Assembly: GCF_007565055.1 (NCBI RefSeq)
Contig: NC_044562.1
Span: 52,338,250 to 52,402,249, forward strand
Direction of reading: 5' to 3'
Source: Rhinopithecus roxellana
Taxonomy: Eukaryota; Chordata; Mammalia; Primates; Cercopithecidae
Length of the DNA stretch: 64,000 bases
Shown here: in pieces, positions 49,201-61,200 of the stretch
Layout of the letters: every line of letters starts with the position of its first letter
Position numbering within the stretch: position 1 is the first letter of the stretch
Program-made: the position numbers and the translations under genes
The notes under the pieces: model-generated
What the model was told of the DNA's origin: nothing
Seen by the model: the letters and a program-made list of their open reading frames with translations, nothing else
Database searches by the model: none

Positions 49201-52200
49201 TCACCTCTTCCTCTTTCCCTTTCTCTAAAGCTCAAAAGCTTTGTAAATCCAAAGATCAGATTTTCTTTTTTTTTTTTTTTTTTTTTTTACTGTTGTTGCA
49301 AGTCAGAAGTGAAAGGAATGGATTCAAAGGTTCTTTGGTCAATAATTAATAATTTAAGAGGGGAACAGTATCTACAACCACTCACCTTCAACCCATAGTT
49401 TGAATTTAACTAGCTTTAACTATTGCTAAAAAATTGGTGGTTTTTGCTAGAGGAATATTCACGTGTTATACCTAGGAATATATTTGTTTATATTTATAAA
49501 TATGTCACTATATTTATATAGTGAAACACCAAAGACAGATAATACCAGTATATTTTTCTTTTTTTTTTTTTTTTTTTTTTTTGAGGTGGAGTCTCGCTCT
49601 GCCGCCCAGGCTGGAGTGCAGTGGCCGGGTCTCAGCTCACTGCAAGCTCCGCCTCCCGGGTTCCCGCCATTCTCCTGCCTCAGCCTCCCGAGTAGCTGGG
49701 ACTACAGGCGCCCGCCACCTCGCCTGGCTAGTTTTTTGTATTTTTTAGTAGAGACAGGGTTTCACCGTGTTAGCCAGGATGGTCTCGATCTCCTGACCTC
49801 GTGATCCGCCCGTCTCGGCCTCCCAAAGTGCTGGGATTACAGGCTTGAGCCACCGTGCCCGGCCACCAGTATATTTTTCAGTCATAACAATGTAAAAGGT
49901 ATTCCTAATCCATTGCTCTATCACTTCCCAACTAGCTCTTATGCAAAAGTGTAAAATACCTAGAGCACACAAAATTGTGAAATAAGGTCATTCCAGAATA
50001 AGCAAACAAATTAGCAAACTAATTTTTTAAGTCTTAAAAAAATACAGAAAAAGTTCTATAACCAAACAGTAATGAATCATGCCTACCTGTGTTCTTTACC
50101 TTTTTACACTCATAAATACTACGAATACTGATACATAAAACCCCTTTTTCCAAATCAACTAATATTTGATAATGTGCTCAGAACTAGTGGGTACTGGTCC
50201 ACTTACCCCTTTTCGACTTCGTAAGACCTAGCTGGTAAGTGGCTGGAACATGAGGAGCTTCTCCCTCCGTACTTTGAACCTAAAGAAGAGTTTTAAGTAG
50301 TTAAAACCACATGAATCTAAGGCAAACAAGTATAGCTTCTTGAATAACCATCCATTAAACAAATCAACCTAACTCAAGTCCACTAAAACATTATGTATAT
50401 TCACACTTTAAGAAATCTGACCTCAAAATTATTAGAATGCTCCACAACTAAATTTTCTGATCTATTTTCCAGTTAACAATAGCACTCAAGTTTGTAGCAA
50501 AGAAAAATAACTGATGGAAATTAGTGCATCAGACGTGCACTAGCTTCCATCATTTTACCCTGTAATGGTTAGTTCTTAAATAGTAAAGAACATCCTAGTC
50601 AAGTGTGCAAACCAGCCAAACATACGGGTTTTCAACCTTGAATACATTTTAATAACTGCTTCATTCAAAAAAAAAAATGTTGCTATTACATGAAAAACAG
50701 ATCCATAAGGAAAAATTCTCTAAACATTCAACTTCAAAGTAGGGTAAATCCCAGGAGAAATACTAATACACTCACTAGAGCACATCATGACCAACACACA
50801 GTTGAGGTAATTATAAGTCTTGCATCTTTGAGAATGGAACACAGTGCTACCACTGCGGAATTTCTAAATTTCCCCAAACTTTCAGATATCAAAAATTGCT
50901 CATGTGTATGACTGCTTTGTCCTGAAATTCTTCCAAGACATAACTTGGGATCTGTACGTGGAAAAGCAGGTTTCATTATAGAACTAAAATAATGAAAGAT
51001 ATTAACCATAAATCTTCCTTGAAAACAGTGTTCAAAAGAACGTATCAAACCCAGTTGTCGTTTTGTGCTTTATTTTTCTATTTGCACAAGTATATAATCT
51101 AGAAATTTTCAGATTCCTAAATCACCACCTCCAACCCACAAACACTGTCTATTCTGACATACTTAACTCTACGTCAACATTAAATACATGGGGAATGGGG
51201 AAGATGCGCAATCATTTCTGTCACTTTACTCCGTAATGATTTGTTCTTAAATCATAAAGAACATCCTAGTAAAGCGTGGTAACTAGCTGAACATGTGGGT
51301 TTTCAACCTTGAAAACAAAAATTAGAGCACTAATAGTTAACACATTTTAGGGAAAACTCTAGTAGTTTTTAGTTATGAAGCTATTCAAGAATAAGAAATA
51401 TTCCAAAGGAATAAGAGTGAAATAACCAACATTTTTTAAAGCCCAAAGGTTAAAGATAGTATTACCCAATTTAAAATTTGCTCTAATTTGTGCTATCTTT
51501 GCTCTATATAGCTCCATGAACCCAAGTTTATAAATCTTTTGAAAACTGAAAGCACACTGCTCATGCAAAACCATCACCTGTAAATCAGATACATAAAATA
51601 GATTCTACTATTCTTTATTATGATGTTAAAATTAGAATAATTCTTCAAAGCAGCAGACACATATTCAACAGGAAAACCATTGTCTTACATGCAAGGGAAC
51701 AATTGCATTTTCTTTTTATATTCAACAAAAGGTCTATTATTGGCTTCTATTCAGGCTCGATCTACTTCAAGTAACTTTCTGTAAAGTAAATATCAACCAG
51801 ATCAAAAAATTATAATAGAATTCCAATGCCTCTTCATTTATGTTGTAGGAATACTGGCTTAGGCACAGCATTAATATACCAAATCTCTCACTGTTATTTT
51901 TTTTTTTTAATTTAATCTATTGATTTATTTTGAGACCAGGTTATGAGACTGGATAATCTGTGTATTTTTGGTAGAGCTGGGGTTTCACCATGTTGCCCAG
52001 GCTGGGGTCTCAACTCCTGGGCTCAAGCAATCCACCTGCACAGACTGCCAAGTGCTGGGATTACAGGCATGAGCCATGGCACCCGGCTGCTCACCTATAA
52101 ACACAGAATTATCATGTATTCTATTTCCTTAGACTTATGAAATTAATCACAAAATAACATGACTTTAATAAACACATATCATCAGTGTACTATTCTTCAA

Positions 52201-55200
52201 GATGCTACTCTACGGCAAAAACAAACCTACTCCCTCCTTTTACTACAAACTCCATAATTAATTGCAAGAAAGGAGCACTTCAAAAAGCTGAGAGGGTCAT
52301 ATTTTACTAATAAAACTACGAAAGTTGGGATTCTTCTGTTTACTCAGCAAAATCAGAGTACTCACTTGCTGAAGAGAGAAATAGACATGTTAGTGATAAT
52401 GGGTGAATTTCTTATTTTATTATTGGTCACAACTGTGCAAAAGAAGGCAGTCAAATTTGAGATGGGGTATACCACAGAGAATTATGAAGCAAATATAGAA
52501 CATAGACTTTAGATTTATGTGACAAGATTTTCCCCATTCAATGGTTTCAAATGATCCGTAGAATTCTGGTCATTTGCTATAAGCAGCCTTTCATAATTAA
52601 CAAGAATAGCCAAATAAAACTGAATTAGAATGATGGATAATGGGTGTTCATGATACTATTTTCTCTAATCTTCAGGTAAGTTTGAAACTTTTCATAATAA
52701 AAGTTTCATAATTAAAAAAAAAAAACACACTAAACCAAAGTGATAAAATTGCTTGGTCTCAATGTTTTGGGATTTAAAGATGTATGAAAAATAGCTTCAG
52801 AATAACCCACACCATTTGGGTTACTTCATTTAAAAAAGTTTTCACGAAACAATGACTGTATCTTTCTTAATCAATGTTCTGCTAAAATGACAGGCACTCA
52901 ACTTTGGTTTCTTTCTCTTTTTTAAAAAATGTACTTTTTGTTTCAGCGAACCACTTTGGCTTCTTTACAGCTGTCATGTTTACCTTGACTAAGAGGGATC
53001 TTCTAAGCACAATACTACTGTATTGTATTCCACAGAACAGCAATGTGTGGATGTTCTAAATCAAATAACCCTTCCTCTAAAGTTTAAAAAGAGAATGTAT
53101 AGCTGTTGTCATTGTATAAACATTGTATATCAAAATGGTTTTCAAAGAAAATCAAAACTAGAGCTTTAGAAATTACAATTCTAATTTTTAATGACAGCTC
53201 AAAAAATGTCAGAGGAAATCATTCTTTTTCCAAAGTAGTAGCATGGTGCTGTGCAGTAGATGATGAGTTCTTGTACAACGCCTGACCATACCAACATATC
53301 CAACCTTTAGCAAGTTGTATATATAGTCAAAAATAACTCAAATTCAAGTCTTATTCATGCCACTTACCGGCTAATGGCCTCTGACAATTATCTGCAATAA
53401 TTATCCATTTTTTTTTTCTTTTTTATTTTATTTTTTTGAAACAAGGTCTCGTTCTATTGCCCAGGCTGGAGTGCAGTGGTGGAATCATGGTTCGCTGCAG
53501 CCTTGACTGCCTGGGCTCAAGTGATTCTCCCACCTCAGCCTTGGGAGAAGTGGGACCACAGACATGCACCACCCTGTGCAGCCAATTTTAAAACTATTTG
53601 TAGAAACAAGTCACGCTATGTTGCCCAGGCTAGTCTCTACTTTATGGGCTCAAGTGATCCTCCTGCCTCAGCCTCCACACAGTGCTGGGATTACAGGTGT
53701 GAATCACCATGCCCAGCCTCAAAATTAACTTAAAGTGCAAAATTAAAATTAAAATTAAAATTTCTACCTCACAGGTCCTTGGGGTGATCAAATGTAACTA
53801 TAAGTCAAAGTACTTTGAAACAGCAAAGTAGTAAGAATGTACAACATGAGATCCTCCTCTGCCATCCTCCACTGACACCCGCTGTGCTCCTTCCCCCTGT
53901 GAAGCACTGATATCAAAGGGAATATTATAGCCCTCAGAAAGATGGTGAACAACCACTGCCATAAAACAATATCAAATGAGGGAGGGGATGCTTCCTCATT
54001 TGTAAAGGGAAGAAACTAGAAAATGAATTAAAATATCTCTTTTCATACTAGTTTATGATTCTATAAATTACTTGCAAATGTTTATCTTAAACAAATATTC
54101 TCGAGTTTTACACATACACACAAAAATATCATTTATTTTTACTGTCAGGTAAATCGTTTTTTAATAAAAATTAACTTAGGTCTTTTAGGTAAATACCAAA
54201 TAACAAAACAGTGGTTAATTGGGCTTTAGAGTAGCAGACATCTGTGTGTGTCATGTGTTAGAATTCATATTCTAGGGCGGATTTATCTTCAAAACATATA
54301 CAGTTAAATTTAAAAGGCCAAAGGAACAACTTAATTATCTGTCAAATATCTGATTGACGTGGGATTATTTTAACTCAGTCCAATAAACAAAGAAAAATCC
54401 TAAAACAGCTAAAAATGAATAGTGAGGTACATTAGTTCAATCAATAATTAGTATGAAGACAGGATTAGAAACAGTTACTAATACATCAGTAGCTTAAAAA
54501 AGATTATGTGTATATCCAATAATGGCTATATTTAAATAAAAATTCATTTATAGGCCAAGAAGAGCACACAATCAACTGCTTACAGAAACGCTGAGTTAAA
54601 AGTTCTCAAGTTTTTCCCTTACACTTAAAAGATGAACATCTGCTTGAGAAGGATCATTTTGGTTTAACATGTGAATCATTCACACAACTAATCTATGGCT
54701 TCAGAGAGTTACCACGATGTATTCAAAACAAGCCATTCAAAAAGAACACAAGAATTAATGAAGCAAGTCATTTGGAAGAATTAGAAATTCAATAATAGGG
54801 TTTAATAACTTTTTATAAATAGTTACAGGCTGGGTGCGGTGGCTCACACCTGTAATCCCAGCACTGTGGGAGGCCAAGGTGGTCAGATCACGAGGTCAGG
54901 AGTTCAAGACCAGCCTGGCCAACATAGTGAAACTCCGTCTCTACTAAAAACACAAAAAATTAGCTGGGTATGGTGGTGTGTGCCTGTAATCCCAGCTACT
55001 CAGGAGGCTGAGGCAGGAGAATCGCATGAACCCAGGAGGCGGAGGTTGCAGTGAGCCAAGATCACACCACTGCACTCCAGCCTGGGCAACAGAGCGAGAC
55101 TCCGTCTTAAAAAAAAAAAAGAAAGAAATATCATTTTAAACATTCACAACCATTTTAAATAGTCTACAAGAACCTTATAAGGCAAGGTGACTTTTGCAGT

Positions 55201-58200
55201 CAGAAAGTAGTCTCTGGCCTTTACTTTTTCTAACATAAGAAATAGACACTTTCATTGTACCAGGCCAGGATCAGTCTCATCATCTATTTAGCTCTCTTTA
55301 CATTTAAGTATTTTGTCTCTTTGCTTCTGGTGACTGTGGGATCTTACCTCCTGTCTCAGATGGATTAGACAGCTTCATGTAGTCAACATGTCACCAACAT
55401 TTTCTCCTTCCTAGCTTCCCAAAGCAGCTCATGCTCAGATAATCTTTCTGAGAACTGATTTACTGAGAGAGAGAGAGCTCTAACCTATATTTACTCATTG
55501 TTTTCACAAGAATAAAATTTCCATCAAGAATCAAACCTCATGGAAAGAGGTCCAAAAGAAAAATAGTAACAAACTACACTGAATGGGATCTGAAAGTTAG
55601 CTTCACTAAGATTGTTCTCTTCATCTGTCAATATGATTCAAATGCTTGGGAGAAGAGGAAATTAAAGTAACACATTATTTCCTTTCTTTATCCATTGTTC
55701 TAGCAGCTTTCTTTAATGTTCCCTAAGGGATGAAAACACAATTCCAGGAGGTTTTTATCCATATTTTAAATATATCTGAAGATACATTATTTTCTTTAAA
55801 ATTCCCCATATTCACAATGTAGCTGTGGTCGACCATAAATACTTTTGAAAAAAAAAAAAAAACTTCCATATTTTTCCACCAATGCATGTAATCTTGCACT
55901 TCAAAAAAAGTTCAAGTCAATGCCACAATACTTTCTTCATTAACCTTTTTTTGCCAGTAGAGGGGGCAAAAAACCCCAGACTATCATGAAAAGTTAACTT
56001 GTCACAAAAGTACATCTAGCACTTTCTAAGTGTTTTAAAAACCTTTTGTGTATGGTATCATAAAAAATTTTAAAAACAAACTATAGCTTAGAATTCAGGA
56101 ATTTTAGAAATTAAAAATAAACTTCCTTGACTTCTTTGAAGAGTGACTTACTTGAAAATATGAGTGTTGTTCATTCAGAGTCACCAGCATCAGATTTGCA
56201 ATTACCTAACATAATTTGTTTAGATCTTTATGCTCTGCTATTGTATTAAACAGGGAAATTAACTGTCATATCTAATTGTCATAGAAGAAGGGCTCTAATG
56301 GTAGGCAAAAATTTACACTTTAATTATGAGTGCTGGAACAAGTTTAAGTTTAGACCAAAACTGAAGTCAAAAAGGAATCAGTGAAATAGAACAGACAGAG
56401 ATTTTAATGTGTCATCATAGTCATCTTCCACACTCATTGTGATGATAAATAAATTATACTAGGAGGTAAAGAGATAGAAGAAATATAAATATATATAAAG
56501 AAATAAAAGAAAAACAGCTCAAAAGAAAATGTAAAATATTCCAAGGTGCTGCTCCTACTCCCTTTTTATTTCACTATTCAGTTGTAATTAAGTATTAACA
56601 GACCACAAAAAAGGCAAAAAATCTGTATCAGCAACTGAAATTTTACAATAAATGGAAAATCTTCACTAAAGTGAGGGAAGGAGGGAAGAATGGAGGGGGG
56701 GAGAGAGAAAGAGAGACTCACCTAAGAGGACATTTATGAGCTGAATCAACGATCTCATTTTCTAATTCCCTAAAATAACGGTGTGTGATGTTAAAACCAC
56801 TGTGAACTATTACTAAAACGAATCTAATGTAATCAATTACAAAAGACAAATTGTGCATTATATCATTTATAGCCACAACTCTTCATCAGCACACACATGC
56901 CTCAGTTTCCTCATGTACAAAATGAGACCACTACTATGTGCCTCATAGACTGCAATGAACAGAGCCAAGAACAGTGCCCAGCACAGGGTAGACGCTTGGT
57001 AAACATCAGTTTTCCTGCCCCAAGCTATATAATTCCAACACAAAAGTATTCAGCTCCTACTATTCAGAAGCAGTTTTAGCTAAACCTCATTCAAAATAAG
57101 TATCTTTAACTTTTCCAACTAAAAATTTATGTTAACTAGCAGGTATATTACTGGACACAAATAAAAAGTAACCAAACATTGGTCTTCTGGGCTTGCAGAA
57201 ACCCTATTCAGTGGCCTTTCAAACCTTCTTCTTCGAGAGTCCCTATCCTTCCCATGTAGGTACATAATATCTTCATGTTCTTTCCAGTCATATACCAAGA
57301 CCTATCCCCAAAGCCTTCTTCACATATCCTTACTCTGAGATACGTCAAGAAAAGCTTGCCCAAAGGCATACAGTCATTCAGTGGCAGACAGAACTCAAAC
57401 CCCTGTTTGATTTCAAAGCCTGTGTTTCCAACTATTACGCAATATTGCTTTGAATTTAAATATACTCTCTCAGGGCTTTCTTGAGCATCAAAATCTTACC
57501 CTTGAGAGAGAAAACAGGCTTATGGTTCAACTATCAACAAGTGGATGAACCTCTGGAGAAGCTACTGAACTGTCCCATTACCTCAAAATCACATAATCCT
57601 GAGACCAATTCTTGGTTTGTGAAACATAAACCTGGAAAGTCAAAATCAGGATAAATTTTTCTAGTATAAATCTATTAGCTACCTCTCATTTTATAAACAT
57701 TTTTGGTACTTTTTTTCCTAGTTTGCAACTTGAAACCAGTCTCAGTAATTTTTTACTTACCTCTTCCATTTCGAAGGAGTCCTTCTGCTGTGTCATTATA
57801 TTTCTTATGGATGGTATTGTCAGTGGTGCACATGGCTCTTTTTCAGGTGTGGATATATGGACACTTTTCAGCTCACTGCTATTTTCTAGCTCACCGTGGC
57901 TGGATACGTTGAAATCACTATCTAATTTGGATTCTATAATACCAGATTCCTCACCCAGTTGACGCTCATGACTTTGAGTTTCTTTACTTTGTTCATTTTC
58001 AGTTTCTTGGTTAAAATTACTATTTGCTTCATCAGAAATTCTATCACTATCAGTGTTCTCTGTAACAGTTACTGAACTACCAGAGACTTCTTCTTTAACT
58101 GTAGCCAACATAGAAGATGATTCTTTCTTCTTCATAATTTTTTGAGACTTTTGATCACTTTTATTGCCACTTTCTTCAATCACTGAAACATTTAGAATCT

Positions 58201-61200
58201 TTCCTTTTTCAACTGATGGAGAAGGACTACTACATTCTCCTTTCTCTGTTTTATCGACACATAAATTCAGTTTTGAGAGTGTTTTCATTAAACGATTTGC
58301 AGTGTTACTTCGAGTTAAAGGTGGAGGTGAGTCTGTCTCCTTGTTAGAGGTCACTGAGGACATACTTCCAATTCTCTGCAGGGGAGTCCCGGAGACTTGG
58401 GAATATAAAGAAGAAAATGCATTGGCCACAGTAGTAAGCACTTCAATTTGACGAAAACGGCCTATCAAAAGAAAAAATATTAATTATATGTTTATATTTA
58501 TATATACACATACACATATATTAAACATATATTATTGTTTAGAATTCCAAAAACTACACTTAGATCACAAAGATTATAAAACTCTCTTTTTCCTTATCTA
58601 ACACTTAAACCTTCTCTACATTCACTGGGTGGGAAGAAGGAGCAAGATTTTTACTCTAAGTACTAGAATTTGTATTTTTAAAAAATCAGAAATAAACACA
58701 AAGCATAATGGCAACATTGAATAAAACAGAAAGAACTAGCTATTGGATCTACAGCTGTGATTCTATTCTTAAGTCTTGAACTCTGCTAAGACTCTTTCAA
58801 AATCCTTCTAAGAAAATGCATGTAAATATATATTTTATACCTAATTTGCTGGGGGGGGGGGATTTATTAATCTCTTAAAACTGATCCATGAACAATGCAG
58901 GGAATCCTATTTTTGGAATCTTTGGCTAACAGAAAGAAAATAAGCAAAGATATGAGTGAAACTGATCAAATCAGCCAGACTAGTTCCTGAAATTAACTGA
59001 CTTCATTTAAGATTAACAAGGCTCCTTCCCTACTTCTTTTCTTCTTGAACAAAAGCGATCTGTAGATAAGAATAAGGTTCTGCAAGTAAGTTACGGTAAC
59101 ACTTGAGTCAAGAATTGGGGAGGAGGGGAAAAATAGGCAAATTAACCACTATAAAGAGTAATAAAATAGCTTAATTTTAACATGTAAAAATGGCTTTTGT
59201 GTTGATCAATCTCTTTACTTTCCAGTGCTATTCCTGAAAATTATTAAGGCTTTAAAATAAGACCACTTGCTGTAGATGCTATAATTTAAGAAAATAATAT
59301 GCCTAACACTTAAAAACCTTACTTGTTAAAGCATAATTTGGGTTTTCTACTTCCATCCGTTGCATCTGAGCACTCAAAAATACTTTAATATCTATCCCTT
59401 TGGCAAAGGATGATGAGTTAAAAAATCTGGAAGGAATTTTAGAAGCAATATCTGGTTCATCACGTCCAAATCCAAGATTATAAAGAATTTCTTCAGGATC
59501 TTCCTCATAAAGTTCCAACAACTCTGAAACACTACAAAAAAGGGGGGTAAAAAAGGAAACATGAAAATATAAAATAAACTGATAGTCCATACCACATTAT
59601 AAACGAATACATATTATTGATTTCCTGTGATAAAATCTTTTTTCTCAGCTTCTGCTCTGTAAACCATTATTTATTTTCCCATGTTTACACATGTGTACTA
59701 AGGAATAAAGAGCCCTTATAAAGGGTTCCTTGTCTCAAGTTGCTAGACTTGCAGAAAAGAGCTAACCCCAAAGAACACATTCAGAGATTCCCTACGTGAC
59801 TTCTCACCTTATTTTTTTTGTCATTTTAAGAGATTCCCTGTAAAGCAGCTAAAACAAGTAGAGGACAGATGACCAAGAATAAAGAACAAACAGATTAAAG
59901 AAGAAATGAAAAGGAACTGAGGGAACTGAGGGACAGTTTGTGAAACTTGAGCTTTTCTGCTATCCTTGTCCTAGGAGTGGCAACTGTCCTCAGAGGGACA
60001 ATAAAGATAACAAGCTGACTTCAGAGAAGTGAGGGAGGAGCTTACTTTCAACTTCTCTCCAACCACTTCCACTTAGGAAGTAGGAAGAGTAAGGTATACA
60101 GAGTGTGGGTTACACAAAGGTAACTACTCTAATTCTATTGGGAATTAAATATTTGGTATCCCTTCTCTCTCATACCAGTGATAATCCAAGCTTTCTAAGA
60201 CTCACTGAAGGAAACAGGAAAGTCAGAGATGGAACTTCAATAGACAGACATTTCAATTTGTTTCAGAGAAAATGCTCAGATTCTAATATTATAATTTGGA
60301 TAACAGTTTAAACTGGATTCCATAGGCACACATACTGATGTATTTTAATATACTGTGTGTGGGGGGGGTGGGGTTTTTTTGTTGCTGTTTTTTGTTTTTT
60401 TTTGAGACAGCGTCTCACTCGGTCACCCAAGTTGAAATGGAGTGGCACAATTATAGCTCACTGCAGCCTCAGCCTCCTGGGTCCCATTTCAGCCTTCCAA
60501 GTGGCTGTGACTACAGGTAGCCCCCACCATCCCCAGCTAATGTTTGCATTTTTTGTAAAGACAGGGTTTCGCCGTTTCACCGTATTGCTCAGGCTGGTCT
60601 TGAATTCCTGAGCTCAAGTAATCCACCCACCTTGACATTCCAAAGCACTGGGATTACAGGTGTGAGCCACTGTGCCTGACTATACTATATATTTGAAAGA
60701 TCTTTGGTTTAATATGTTGAAAAAAAAATTATGCTTAAATATCAAGCTGTAACTCAGAAAAATTTATTCTGATTTTTGTGTCAGAGTTAACTCAAGTCCT
60801 TAACAGAATGAATTTTGGTTCTCCACAATTACAAGTTACTCCATTATGGAGTTCCTCTTTCAGGTTGTTGAGAGGGCTCCAAATACTCATTTATGGATTC
60901 TGGCAGCATTATAAACCTATCTGTTGCTTTTTATTTAATCTCAAAATAAAGCAAAACAAAACAAAAGCTCCTATCAGTTGTGCTGGTTCAGGAAACACTC
61001 TTTTTGTGTTCTTTCTGATTTCATACTATCAAGGTAAAATTCAAGATGGAAAAAATGATAAGAGTAGGTCATCTATAACACAATGTAATTCCAACACAAT
61101 TTCAGAATAAGTTACCTTGAGACTGTCCCACTACTTTTCCCAGATCCAGTGGAATTCATACTTCTCCCTTTCTGATGAAACTGTAATCTTCTCTCTTTGG

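Larger units (their letters stand above)
45975..50206 (-). other. ITPRID2: ITPRID2 intron
   Basis: 4232 bases. Contains Alus at 46434-46736 and 49559-49864, an L2-like end at 47560-47635, a MIR at 47930-48065 and a T-run at about 49268-49289. Otherwise plain AT-rich sequence. Confidence 0.85.
50280..57760 (-). other. ITPRID2: ITPRID2 longest intron in the window
   Basis: 7481 bases. Contains Alus at 51897-52087, 53409-53718 and 54828-55130, MIR-like stretches at 56890-57005 and 57340-57430, a GA-rich stretch near 56690-56735, and an imperfect direct repeat (50531-50642 / 51202-51313). No additional exon was found that fits the phase 0 to phase 0 junction. Confidence 0.85.

Noticed and set aside
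49463..49804. 113-codon frame ending in the AluYR element
   Set aside because: Most of it is antisense Alu translation with a poly-Phe run from the T-tail.
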